A stretch of DNA of 64,000 bases from Cercis canadensis (lineage: Eukaryota; Streptophyta; Magnoliopsida; Fabales; Fabaceae): positions 17,616 through 81,615 of the forward strand of contig QAOA01001356.1 in NCBI GenBank assembly GCA_003255065.1, written 5' to 3'. The translations under genes and the position numbers were made by a program. Of this stretch, positions 34,571 through 45,587 are shown piece after piece; position 1 is the first letter of the stretch; each line of letters starts with the position of its first letter. The notes beneath the pieces were generated by a model. That model did no database searches. It was not told the DNA's origin and saw nothing but the letters and a program-made list of their open reading frames with translations.

Positions 34571-37500
34571 ATGACAAAAGCAAGGGATAGAACGGAGGAT
34601 TTTAAAGATGCTGTTCGGCAGAGTGCTCGCTCTTTGGGATATGACGAGGTGTGTTTACTATCTCAGTTCGTTTATCCCAAATGCCTATGGAATGTTTCTT
34701 ACCAATATTTCAATTTTTTTGGAGATTGAAGTAAAATTTTAACACTAAGTAAATTGTCTCAATGTCGTGAACCCTAAGGATTGCACTTTGTGTTCGGATA
34801 TTGGTTGTGGGATCTATGTTATACTGGCACGGGTTCTTTGGTCTATGCATACATGTTGAACCTATGTTTTTCAGGTTCAATATTTATTTTACTTTTTTTT
34901 TTTTTTTNTTTTTTTTTTTTTTTTTTTTCCCTAAAATCTCTTGTTACCTTGACTTATTATTCAAGTTCAGGATGCATTTGTGTTAGCACATAATGGAATA
35001 TCTGTTTTCAATATTCTGTTTTAACATAGCTGGGATTCTTTTTTAATCTTTTTGGTTGGGGTTGTTCAAAGGATTTCTACCATATTATTGACACTTTCTA
35101 AATGGTTTGATTATTTTGGCAGGCCAAATTGGCATCCATTATGGCATCTTTCATCATTCATAAACCTCGGCAAAGGTCATCATTTACTAAAGCTTCAATG
35201 AAGACGGTAGACTCAACGTTTTCCATAGATCTTTGGCCCATTATTTTCCTTATGGAAAAAGTAGTCACTGCATAGTCAACAATGCTGATATTTGATTATA
35301 AAGAACACATTTTATATTCTTATTGATTCCTAGATGAAAAAAAACTATATCTACCATCTAAATATTATTATATTTGATACTTTATCTCTGTAATCTTTTC
35401 TACTGACCTTTTCTTACTGTTAATTAGCTTGAGAGCATTGAAGAATTGGGAAAGTTTTTATCCAAGCATAGAAAGGATTATACAGATCTGCACCGCACAA
35501 CTGAACAGGAGAGAGATAGCATCGAACATGAAGTAAGATATGCAAGTTATTCTTAAGAAACTTTTCTTTGATGTTATTGGATGTGTTGTAGTATCTCAAT
35601 CAACAATTTGAATATACATATGGAATTTCCATTTCCATTCAAATGGGTTCTCCATAGATCAATAAAAGCTTGGAGTAGCATTTACCATTGATGCTTTGCA
35701 ACTCTTCTCCAAGAATGTATTATGGAAACTTGTTTTTGTTGCCAGCCAAGCAATTTGGGCTTTGACGTCTGTTAACTGAATATGTGTAGTTTTAATTATT
35801 CAGAGGCAGTTATTAACTCAAATTTCTGCCAATGAGGTATCAATTGCTGCACCTGCATATCTTTTGTTTGAGCTTTACTGGTTTATAACGTAGTTAAGCA
35901 TCCTTGAAAATCAGTTTTCTAGGTTTTTTTGGTGTGGTTAATTATTAAGAAATCTTGTGCAGGTCAGTTCATTTATTAAAACTTGCCAAGAACAAATAGA
36001 TGTTCTCAAAAATAGCATTAATGATGAAGTGGTGAACTCAAAAGGATGGTTTGGCATTGCAGCTGCTAAGTCTAATGCTGACACTATTGCCCACAAACAT
36101 GGGGTGGTATGGACTTTTCCTTATGTTTGTTCAGTTTTAATAATTTATTAGTTGATTATGTTGGTCATGTCAATGAATCATGCCCAAGCACCCTCATTAA
36201 AAAGAAGAGCTCTTTTTTTTTTTTGCTTGTTAAAATAAAAGAAAAAAAAAAAGAGCTCTTAGACAATTTGTCCTGGTCTCCAAGTTGGGCATATTAACGA
36301 CAGAAAGTTGGGTGTCATTCTGAATCTGGAAATGATTGAATGTTAAATTTCCTAGATACATGGCTTCCAAACTATACCATCTGATATCCTTATCTCTGTA
36401 TTGAGTGACTAGCTCTTCACTATGAGTGCCCTATTTTCTGCCACCAGTCAATGCTTCTTGACATTTTTCTATCAAACTCCTGAATAATTAGTGTTCACTT
36501 AGCTACTTTCTTGGACTATAGGTCTAATCTTATTTTGGTGTATTAATGTTCACTTAACTACTTTCTTGAACTATAGGTTCTAATCTTGAGTGAGAGACTC
36601 CATTCAGTTACTGCACAGTTTGATCAGCTCAGAGCTATACGCTTCCAGGATGTAATTAATAGAGCAATACCACGAAGAAAACTTAACCGTGTGATGAAAA
36701 AAGATTCTGCAGATGCCTCTGAATCAGGTAACTTGGAGTTCAGAGAACCTGATAAGTTGCAGAATGAGCCTCTTCGAATCCAACAACAACTCTTGGATGA
36801 CGAAACACGTGCTCTTCAGGTGATCAAAATTGGTTTCTTTTTGACTTTGTATTTAACTTATTCTGTCTATTGATTTCAGAATTATTTGATATAAGGCTTG
36901 GAGATTCTCTTATATATCTTTTGCCTTCTATTGCAGATGGAATTGACTAGTCTTCTAGATGCAGTTCACGAAACAGAAACTAAGATGGTGGAAATGTCAG
37001 CTCTGAATCACCTCATGTCCACACATGTTCTGCAACAGGCTCAGCAAATTGAGGTTCTGTATGAGCAGGTTAGTCTCTCTCTCTCTCTCTGTTTTAGTGG
37101 TGGCCTCTCTCTTTGTTTTTTTGGTATTCTCTTATAAGTGCGTCATATCCAATTGCAAAAGATGGAGAAGAGGCTTTGATTTCTTCTATTTTAGAAGGCT
37201 AAATTACATTTTTGGTCCTTGAAGTCTGCACTGTTTTCATTCAATTGGTCCTTTTAAAATTCTAATTTTCTAATTGGATCTAATTTTGGATGGACTGTCA
37301 AAAATTAATGGAATGTGCTGATGTGGCATACACGTGGCACAACTCTTAGTATTCCACGGATTTCGTTTTAGTCACTTGTAGTGCAATAGCTACTGCTATA
37401 TTGGTATACACGCTGTAGGAGTGATTAGAAATTTTATCTAATAAAAGAGTTCTGCTGCTGATTTTTAACAGGCCGTTCAGGCTACTAACAATGTTGAGCT

Positions 37501-37615
37501 TGGCAACAAAGAACTTTCACAAGCCATTAAGCGGAATAACGGCAGCAGGACATTTCTTTTACTGTTTCTGTTTGTACTTACCTTCTCAACTCTTTTTCTT
37601 GATTGGTACAGTTAA
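34571..37615 (+). CDS. SYP81: Syntaxin SYP81 (syntaxin-18/Ufe1-type Qa-SNARE)
   Basis: Seven-exon gene for a 309-residue ER Qa-SNARE, close to the 310 residues of Arabidopsis SYP81. Exons: 34571-34648, 35123-35206, 35428-35532, 35963-36106, 36577-36819, 36937-37068, 37472-37615; every intron is phase 0 and GT-AG. N-terminal TKARDRTEDFKDAV and MASFIIHKPRQRSSFTKAS mark the syntaxin-18 N-terminal domain. KHGVVLILSERLHSVTAQFD links to the SNARE helix (about 205-260, with MVEMSALNHLMSTHVLQQAQ). A C-terminal anchor LLLFLFVLTFSTLFLDWYS ends the protein, giving a tail-anchored topology. SYP81/Ufe1 acts in retrograde Golgi-to-ER vesicle fusion. An upstream in-frame ATG (34487) would add 28 residues that fit neither the family nor a signal; 34571 is preferred. 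Confidence 0.95.
34893..34928. repeat. T homopolymer with assembly N in SYP81 intron 1
   Basis: A run of about 36 T residues interrupted by N34908. Similar homopolymer-associated Ns occur at 38522 and 38808. These look like sequencing or assembly drop-outs rather than biology. Confidence 0.75.
36493..36587 (+). repeat. Tandem duplication of the SYP81 exon-5 splice acceptor
   Basis: Two similar 39-40-bp units, 55 bp apart: gttcacttagctactttctt with ggactatag/gtctaatctt, and gttcacttaactactttctt with gaactatag/gttctaatctt. The second holds the real acceptor (AG at 36575-36576). The first has an intact AG (36520-36521) but has lost one T, so using it would read GTC TAA, an immediate stop. Confidence 0.75.
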
Positions 37616-38060
37616 ATTTTTTGAATATATCATATTAATATATTTTGTAACATTCTCTCTATCCCTTTTCTCTCTCTCTCACACACACACAGCGTCACAA
37701 CGTTGTTTAAGACATGTTTCTTCAAATGCGATGTATGCATAAAAGATGGAGAAATGTGGATAAAATAAAAAGTGATTGATGGAAGTAATTTATAAAGCAA
37801 AACAGTGAAATGGAAAAATGAATATAATGTTAGTGACGTGAAAGGAATTGTAAACAACATAATTAGTTAGCACAAGCAAATGAACCATTGTTGCCAGGAT
37901 TTCAGATTAAGTAGCAAAACGCTACATGCTACTGACCTTAATTAGAGGGGTGGCTCTAGTTCTACCCTCTTGAGAAATTGTAAGGATTTCAGAGCTGAAG
38001 ATCTCTCCAACAAGGGCCACAACTCCAACGGGTTAGAACTAGAACCATTCTTCCGGCTGA

Positions 38061-38642
38061 TTCACTTAAATATTACATTTTTATAATTTATTTAAATAAT
38101 TATAACATTTTTCAACTTATTTACTTAAATATTACACTTTTAAAAAATTAAAAACTAAAAAAAATATAAAGTCATAATAAGTGGGTCTCATTAGACACGC
38201 CAATGGGCTTACAGCATGTTCACGTAGAACACGTCAATGGGCCTAAGGCGTGTCCTCACACACTGCCACCTTCTGTCAATTTTTGAATAAAAGTCAAATG
38301 GTTTGTTTCGGTACAAAATTTCACTTTTTAGTTTGTTATTCAATTCTCATAGGGACACGCCTTGGCTCAAGTTTCACTTTTTAGTTTGTTATTCAATTCT
38401 CATGGGGACACGCCTTGGCTCACTGAGAAAAGGTCAAGATGTCCAAGCTTGTGTCAGATGTAGCAGGGGATACGCCTTGGCTCATTGGCGTATTCGGTGA
38501 GTCTCACCACTTCTTATTTTTNTTTTTTTTTTTTTTTTTTTTGTAGTTTGTTAAATTTTTTAAAAGTGTAATATTAAGGTAAATAAGTTGAAATGTGTTA
38601 TAATTGTGTAAATAAGTTGTAAAAGTATAATATTTGGGTCAA
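38061..38642. mobile_element. Non-autonomous DNA transposon with inverted terminal repeats
   Basis: The left end (cacttaaatattacattttt through acttatttacttaaatatta and cacttttaaaaaatt) matches the reverse complement of the right end (gacccaaatattatactttt through acttatttaccttaatatta and cacttttaaaaaatt) over about 100 bp. The interior, GC-richer, holds many copies of gacacgcc/ggcgtgtc and a 53-bp tandem duplication (38319 and 38372) ending gacacgccttggctca. A T run with N38522 sits inside. There is no coding capacity; superfamily not determined. Confidence 0.7.
38319..38424 (+). repeat. 53-bp tandem repeat inside transposon
   Basis: Two adjacent copies start tttcactttttagtttgtta at 38319 and 38372. 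They differ at one clear base (cataggg/catgggg). A related gatacgccttggctca follows at about 38469. Confidence 0.8.
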
Positions 38643-38935
38643 AGCTCCCCATTCTTCATGTTTATTACTTTTTATTTTATTTTATTTCTAACTTTGTTTT
38701 GAAGCATTTATTGACAAAATAGTTATCTTTTTCCATCCCAACCATTGAAATAAATCAACTAATGCAACGCATTTTCCAGAAGTTATCTCTCTTTTTTTTT
38801 TTTTTTTNGAAATGTTTTTTTTTTTTTAATTTTTTTTTAAACTGCATTATTTACGTATTAAAGTTTCTGACTACCTCATTTCCGCATTTAAGTTTCATTT
38901 TTGCATTTATTCGGTCAAAGTGCTCATAATTGGAT

Positions 38936-39039
38936 GATTGTTGAAGAATTTTTACATCAACTTTCTCATATTTTTAGGATGGTTTAACATTTTTTGTTTT
39001 ACACCAGCATCTTATGCATATATATTGGTAGTTAAAAGT
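38936..39039 (+). repeat. Dispersed repeat, left copy
   Basis: Contains ttgaagaatttttacatcaa, ttaggatggttta and acaccagcatcttatgcata. The same blocks in the same order occur at 46428-46630 (ttggagaatctttacataaa, ttaggacggttta, acaccaacatctgatgcata), with about 90 bp inserted between the first two there. Confidence 0.6.
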
Positions 39040-39232
39040 AATATTCTCAAAGTATGTAACAGATGCAAGGATATAGCAGTAGTTACTTGGGTAAGTATAC
39101 ATTGTAGGGTACCAAACAGGTTTTTACTTGGGCAAGTACTCCTATTATATCCCAAAATAGGGCAGAAGTGTATATTGTTTTAGTTAGCTTGTGCCCTCTT
39201 TTCTTTGTCTTTTAGCTTTTTAGGTGATGTTT

Positions 39233-39414
39233 TTTTTATTTTTATTTTTTATCGGTGTCCGAGCTTCGCCCGACTAATCCGGTTTCGAGCCAGAAAGGAT
39301 CACAAGAGCGACAAAGCTCTCTCAACAGACATAACTGCATTTCCAAGGGCTCGAATCCGAGACTCTTGGTTAAGCTAGAACACTCTCTTATCAGATGATC
39401 TATACGCTTATTGG
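39233..39414 (-). mobile_element. tRNA-derived SINE with 14-bp target-site duplication
   Basis: Minus-strand retroposon. On that strand a box-B-like ggattcgagcccttgg lies in the 5' half and the element ends in an A-rich tail (plus-strand T tract at 39233-39250). It is flanked on both sides by the identical 14-mer tttaggtgatgttt (39219-39232 and 39415-39428). The interior contains gggcgaagctcggacaccga. Confidence 0.75.
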
Positions 39415-39957
39415 TTTAGGTGATGTTTGATACACAAATTTTATTTTATTTTTTGTTTTTGAGAATTATTATTTTTGAGAATATTGTTTTGATAATATTA
39501 TAATTTATATTAAGTTGACCTTAAACATTCTTAAAATTATTGAATATTATTTTTGAGAATATTATATCATTATATTTGATTTAAATAATATTTTTATAAG
39601 AATTTAAGTTAACTTCTATTTCAATTTTGTAAAAAAGAAATATTATATGTTATAACAAGCAAGACAAACCGAAAAAAAGACGACACTTTACGCACAAAAT
39701 TATGGGTCCAGAAACAAATTGATTTCCCTCCACCCATCTTAGCTCCGGTTGAAGCTGCACTTGGACTTATCAGTTTCTGCGAGAGCTAACCTCTGCTGGT
39801 TGTCCCATTTTGCTGTGTGATTATTTTGACTGTTAACTTTTTAACACAATCACATTGGCGTGTTGCTCAACAAATTAGCAGTTACACTGTTATACTCCGG
39901 CAAAAGGACCTGAGGTTTCGTCCCCTTGTTGATGTTCATGGCCACCAACAATGAGAA

Positions 39958-42092
39958 ATGGTAAGATACTCATACTCTGTTACTCCAAACCTCAACCCCT
40001 TTTCAAATTTCTCGACCGTTGGTGTGTGGAACTCCAACATAAGAGAGGCTGTGAACCATGGGTATGCCCAGAAAGCCCTTATTCTGTTCCGCCAAATGAA
40101 GCGAAGTGGCACAAAACCCGACAATTCCACTTACCCCTTTGTGGCGAAAGCCTGTGCCAAACTAACCCATCTGTTGCACTCGCAAGTCATCCATGCCCAT
40201 GTTGCGAAATCTTGGTTTCAATCAAATATTTTTGTGCAAACCGCAATGGTTGACATGTATATTAAATGCGGTCAACTGGGCGATGCATACAACCTCTTTG
40301 ACACAATGCCAGTGAGGGACGTTGCTTCTTGGNCTGTGCCAAACTAACCCATCTGTTGCACTCGCAAATCATCCATGCCCATGTTGCGAAATCTTGGTTT
40401 CAATCAAATATTTTTGTGCAAACCGCAATGGTTGACATGTATATAAAATGCGGTCAACTGGGCGATGCATACAACCTCTTTGACACAATGCCAGTGAGGG
40501 ACGTTGCTTCTTGGAATGCAATGCTTTTGGGTTTTGCGCAGTCGGGTTTCCTTGATTGGGTGTTCTGTCTTTTACATCAGATGAGGTTTGCTGGGATTCG
40601 TCTTGACTCGGTCACTGTTTTGGCACTGACTCACGCTATATTGCATACTAAAAATTCGAAATTTATGACTGCCATACATTCTTTGGGAATTCGAATTGGA
40701 ATAAATATTGATGTTTCGGTAGCTAACACTTTGATTGCTGCGTATGCCAAATGTGGTGACTTGGGTTCGGCAGAGATAGTATTTAATGAAATTGACGGTG
40801 GTTTGAGGTCTCTTGTTTCCTGGAATTCCATGATTGCAGCATATGCAAAATTTGCAAGATATATTAAGGCTGTCCACTGTTACAAACGGATGCTAGATCA
40901 TGGCTTCTCCCCTGACGTAAGCACCATTCTCAATTTGCTTTCATCAATTGTGCAACCTGAATCACTATTTCAAGGTTTGCTGATTCATTCTCATGGAGTC
41001 AAGTTGGGATGTGATTCTGACATTTGTGTCGTTAATACTCTTATCTCTATGTATTCCAAGTGTGGGGATGTTCATTCTGCAAGGTTTGTGTTTGACGGTA
41101 TGTCTGATAGAACAATTGTTTCATGGACTGCTATGATCAGTGGATATGCCGAGAAAGGACATATGGACGAGGCCTTGGTCTTGTTTGATACAATGGAAGC
41201 AACGGGTGAGAAACCAGATTTAGTTACTGTGCTCTCTTTGATTTCAGGTTGTGGGAAAACAGGGGAGCTTGAGCTTGGAAAATGGATTGACAGTTATACA
41301 ATTTCTAGGGGATTAAAAGATGATGTTGTTGTTCACAATGCACTTATTGACATGTATGCAAAATGTGGAAGTATTAATGAAGCTCGTGAGCTTTTCTATT
41401 CCATGGCTGATAGAACTGTTGTCTCCTGGACAACTATGATTACAGCTTTTGCTTTGAGTGGAGATGTTAAAGAAGCTCTGGACCTCTTTTCTAAGATGGT
41501 AGACATGGGAATGAAACCAAACCACATAACATTTCTTGCTGTTATTCAAGTTTGTGTGCATGGAGGTTTACTTGAAAAAGGATTGGAATATTTTAACATG
41601 ATGACTGAAAAGTATAGCATTAGCCCTGGCATAGACCATTATTCGTGTATGGTTGATCTACTTGGTCGCAGAGGACAACTAAAGGAAGCTTTGGAAATTA
41701 TTGAAACTATGCCTTTTGAACCTGATGCTGGCATATGGAGTGCTTTGCTTGGTGCTTGCAAACTTCACCATAAGATGGAGATGGGTAAGTATGTGGCTGA
41801 GCGGCTCTTTGAATTGGAGCCCCAGGTAGCAGTTCCATATGTGGAGATGGCTAACATATATGCATCAATTGGGATGTGGGATGAAGTTGCAGCTATAAGA
41901 AGAAAGATGAAACATCTTCAAGTGAGGAAGTCTCCTGGACAAAGCATTGTTCAAGTGAACGGGAAATCTCATATATTTACAGTTGAAGATAGAGATCACG
42001 CTGGTGTCAATGTATATGATATGTTAGATGATTTGACTTTACATTCTAAGCAGGGACAATTAACTCATTCAGAGGAGATTTTTGAAACGTGA
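39958..42092 (+). CDS. PLS-class pentatricopeptide repeat protein, split by assembly duplication
   Basis: Intronless gene for a PPR protein, a class that binds organellar RNA for editing, splicing or stabilisation. The frame from 39958 (MVRYSYSVTPNLNPFSNFST) runs 125 codons to N40333. After the N, 181 bp are repeated (40334-40514) and the frame continues to 42092. Removing one copy and the N joins Trp125 to Asn-Ala-Met-Leu and gives a continuous 650-residue protein. PPR repeats with the PLS pattern are clear (NALIDMYAKCGSINEARELF, VVSWTTMITAFALSGDVKEA, LVSWNSMIAAYAKFARYIKA). The C terminus has an E-type extension (CMVDLLGRRGQLKEALEI, GIWSALLGACKLHHKMEMGK, VRKSPGQSIVQVNGKSHIF) and no DYW domain. 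Targeting to mitochondria or plastids is expected but not shown. Confidence 0.9.
40152..40514 (+). repeat. 181-bp direct repeat around a single N inside the PPR gene
   Basis: Positions 40152-40332 and 40334-40514 are equal-length copies with two differences (caagtcat/caaatcat and tatattaaa/tatataaaa), separated only by N40333. The extra 182 bp shifts the frame. Collapsing the duplicate restores the gene, so the repeat is almost certainly an unmerged contig overlap. Confidence 0.88.
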
Positions 42093-42434
42093 ATAGGAAG
42101 GTAGCTATTAGCAAAGGAAGTTTGGGATGATGGCATGTTGCGCTTAAATAAAAGGAAGCTATTCATCTTTTGGTTGGTTTGACAGTAAGACTGGATGAAT
42201 AGATGATTACTCGCCTTTATTTGTTTTTCCACATCACTGATACATGGTATCTTCAACCAAAAAGGCAACAACTTACCCTGTCAATACAAAGGATTGTGTG
42301 TAATTACCAATTTGGTGGAGTGATTAATTTCTGCTGTGAGGTTATTCTTTCAAGTATGTGAAATAGGACTTTAATTTAAACATAGATGAAGAATTCATTT
42401 TCATTTTGGTGCTATAAGTGAGAATCAGAATATA

Positions 42435-44091
42435 TTGCGCAGGATGGATCCTTTAGATGGATTCTTGCCTCCTTTATTGGGGACCTATCCTAAATTGTCT
42501 ACAGTTGACTTCAGTTTAAATGAACTTCGTGGGTCCATTCCTGGTAGTTTATTTTCTTCAACAACATTGACAGGTCTGATTCTTTCTAGAAATCAATTTA
42601 CGGATTCCTCTTCAACATTCAGGAGGAAGTGAATTACCACTGATGCCTCCTTATTGGCCAATGCAATATCTTTATTTATCTAGTAACTCCTTGGAAGATG
42701 TTTTTCCTTCAGATATAGGTAGGATGGGTGGGCTCGGATATAGGTTTTCTCCCTCATCCTTTCGTCCTAGGAATGAATTGCTAACCTTACCAAAAAAATT
42801 TCCCGGAACTATCCCAAGGCCTGATAATATTCCTGAACAAGGGAAACATCATAGTTCAAGGGGTAATATCAGGATAGCAATTATTCTTGCATCAGTGGGT
42901 GCTGCTGTGATGATTGATTTTGTTTTATTGGCTTATCATCAAGCACAACTTAAAGAATTTCATGGAAGAAGTGAGTTTAATGGTCAAAGTACCAGAAGAG
43001 ATGTCAAATTAGGACGACTTACATGGCCTTCCCTCTTCAAGTTCCATACTAATGTTCAACACCAACCAACATCTTTGAGTTTTTCAAATGATCACTTGCT
43101 GACTTCCAATTCAAGGTCTCTATCTGGACAGTCAGAGTTTATAACTGAAATTGCTGAGCATGGCTTACCTCAGGGAGCGGTAGCAACTAGTTCAGTGTCT
43201 GTAAATCCCAATATGTTGGATAACCCTCCCACATTGTTAAGTGGATTTTATATCCACTTTCTAGATGTTCTTAGCTTAATATTATGTAAGTTTCTTGAGG
43301 ATTTTAAGTTCTAATTAAGGTAATTTTGTGATTTGTGTAGATTTAATAAAATCATGAAGTATGAGTGATTTGTGGTTCAAAAGGAGAAAAAAAAACTGTG
43401 CAACTAAAGCAAAGAGGAGTGCCCCAGCCCTTTGTTTGGAGAGCCCCAGCGCTCTTGGACAGAAAGGGAGTGCACCAGCTCCATTCTTGTAGCGACCCAG
43501 TGCTTGTTCTCAGACTCCAGGCCATGTTTCGTAGTTCCAGGCCTCTCAAGATGCCATTCTAACCGAGGCAAAGCACCCCTGCGTCTCCCACCAAAAGCCC
43601 CGGCGCTTACCTTTGACTTTTCGTAGATGCAGAGTTGTTTCCTTTTTCCAGTAGGATTCTTGGTGATTAGTATAAAATAGATATTTTTAGGTTTTCCTTT
43701 TTCCATTTTATAGAGGCTTGTGAAAAGCCAGTGATGTTGGATGTGTACTCACCAGATGGGTTGGCTGGAGAATTGTTCTTCCTAGATTCTTCCCTGGCAT
43801 TCTCTGCAGAGGAATTATCTCGAGTGCCAGCAGAAGTTCTTGGCAGAAGTAGCCATGGAACATTATACAAAGCTACTTTGGACAACAGTCATATGTTAAC
43901 TGTAAAGTGGTTATGGGTGGAATTGGTCAAACATAAGAAGGAAGTTGCTAGAGAAGTTTAACGGATCGGTTCTATGAGGCATCCAAACATTGTCCCATTA
44001 CGGGCATACTACTGGGGGCCTAGGGAACAGGAGAGGCTTCTTTTAGCTGACTATATACATGGGGACAGCTTGGCCATACATCTTTATGGTA
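42435..44091 (+). pseudogene. Relic of a GHR1-like LRR receptor kinase
   Basis: Degenerate fragment resembling the GHR1 (guard-cell H2O2-resistant) LRR receptor-like kinase. It starts inside the LRR domain (GFLPPLLGTYPKLSTVDFSL), frameshifts near 42632 into LPLMPPYWPMQYLYLSSNSL, then appears to lack part of the LRRs between GRMGGL and FSPSSF. The juxtamembrane block KHHSSRGNIRIAIILASVGA (42844 on, with the transmembrane helix) follows. A roughly 460-bp insertion (43247-43708) splits it before IEACEKPVMLDVYSPDGLAG. The kinase N-lobe (VLGRSSHGTLYKATLDN, LTVKWLWVELVKHKKEVARE) hits a TAA at 43960 where a Lys codon is expected, then continues RIGSMRHPNIVPLRAYYWGP to a possible donor at 44091. The upstream LRRs and most of the kinase are missing. 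It cannot make a working receptor. Confidence 0.85.
43247..43708. mobile_element. Insertion in the GHR1-like relic
   Basis: About 460 bp with no similarity to the receptor separate the two coding parts. The core (43400-43620) is GC-rich and repeats a gccccagc/cagcgct-like motif several times (tgccccagccc, agccccagcgctc, ccccggcgct). This looks like part of a retrotransposon LTR or satellite-like insert. Exact ends and target duplication were not found; part could be an ordinary intron. Confidence 0.45.
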
Positions 44092-44788
44092 ACAGTTAAC
44101 TTTTTTCTCTGCTCTTTTTTCCTTCCATTCTGCTGGTTTATTGAAATGCTTACATTTTCTGTATGATATAGCTATGATCTACACTACGCTATACTCTTTC
44201 TGTCATCCAACAAAAGAAGAAAATTGAGATGACATTGTAATTCCTCTTTGCATTTGGAGTAACCCATGGTCTCATAAAATTGATAGTTAAGTTCTAGCAC
44301 TGAAGACTGGACTCAGGTGGAGAAGCTTCCCAGTGATATTAAACTGTCTCATCATTAAGCTTCAAGTCTATTATATCTTGACTGAATGTCCCATTTAGAT
44401 ATTAATTTGGCAAATATATGTAATTTTGCTTCTAGTTGTCTACTCAGATTATTTTGGGGAGCATCTTACAAAAAAAATGTAAGATGCAATTTTGTGCCCT
44501 GGTTATATAACAATGAATTTAGTGGTAGGTTATAGTGTACCATTTGACATGTCAATATCTCAGTTATTCACCAGAAAAAAAAATGCCAGTAAATTTATTG
44601 GCTGTGGATATATTTTTGTTTGGGGCTATTGGATCTCAGTTTCAAGAATCTATTCTTTCTAGGATGTAGCTTAGGTTTTGTTCCTAGGCAGATATGAGGT
44701 ATGCTGAGTGTTGTGGTTCTCAACTGGAAGAGAAATGTATACTAAGGTTGTGTTTCTTCAGGGCCTAAATCACCTCAAATTTTTTCAG

Positions 44789-45587
44789 GATCAAGTTCCT
44801 CCCTTCCCCTCCGAGACTGCTTTAGCTATTGTTGAAAAAGACCTTGGATCTCCTTTAGATAATATCTTTGATTGGTTTGACTATGAGCCAATAGCTGCTG
44901 CAAGTCTTGGTAATCATAGTTTTACTTTGCATACATTCTTAATAGAAAATATGTGCAATTGGAAGGAACCAAGATTAAGTGCACCTAAGTTCATGGTTGA
45001 TGAGAAGTATATATATAGTGAAAAATGTTCTTTTTCTTTTTCCTAATGCAGCTCAGGTTCATCGTGCAAGATTAAAGGGGCAAGAGGTCGTTATTAAAGT
45101 GCAAAGGCCTGGTCTGAAGGACCTTTTTGATATCGATCTTAAGAACCTGAGGGTTAGTGTTATAAGGTTTTCATTTGACGCTTATATTTTAGGTCAGTTT
45201 GCAAAAATAAGGTTATTTATGTGATGATTACATAATTTTCTCTCAAATTTCCCTTCTGTTCTTTCTTTAAGCTGCCGAATTGACAACTTGGCTTTGATAT
45301 ATTAGTTTTCCATGCTTCAAAATCTGTACCTTTTTTTGAATATTTTTTCCTTGCATATATGTCTGTGTGTGTCTGCATGGATAGGTGCACATATATTTAC
45401 TTGTATCTTTACGAATGATTTTTGGAAGTAGAGATTTTGCTACCTCTGCATAAAACGGTGATACTATAACCTTTTTTTCCCCTTCCAGGTTATTGCGGAA
45501 TATCTTCAAAAATTCAACCGAAAATCAGATGGTGCAAAGAGGGATTGGGTTGCTATTTATTATGAATGTGCCTGTGTCTTATATCAG
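44789..45587 (+). pseudogene. Three-exon fragment of a plastid ABC1-family kinase
   Basis: Internal fragment of an ABC1K (ABC1/ADCK/UbiB) atypical kinase. Three exons, 44789-44909, 45052-45152 and 45489-45587, have intact GT-AG sites and join in frame to 107 residues: DQVPPFPSETALAIVEKDLG, FDWFDYEPIAAAS, then QVHRARLKGQEVVIKVQRPG, LKDLFDIDLKNLR and VIAEYLQKFNRKSDGAKRDW. The alanine-rich FDYEPIAAASL and VIKVQRPG blocks are the ABC1 N-lobe motifs, with the lysine in VIKVQ. No start, upstream exons, catalytic loop or downstream exons are present nearby. Its introns show it arose by DNA-level copying, not retroposition. It lies directly after the GHR1-like relic in the same orientation. Confidence 0.82.

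Larger units (their letters stand above)
37616..39957. other. SYP81 to PPR intergenic region
   Basis: No gene. It contains a transposon with about 100-bp inverted ends (38061-38642), a SINE (39233-39414), one copy of a dispersed repeat (38936-39039) and Ns in T runs at 38522 and 38808. Several short open frames here are chance. Confidence 0.55.

Noticed and set aside
19897..40514. Real tandem duplications at the three N-flanked repeats
   Set aside because: In all three cases the copies meet exactly at a single N; for the PPR gene collapsing the copy restores the frame. Artefact is much more likely.
42435..45587. Treating the region as one Helitron
   Set aside because: Gene-fragment capture fits, but I could not find convincing Helitron termini or a 3' hairpin by eye.
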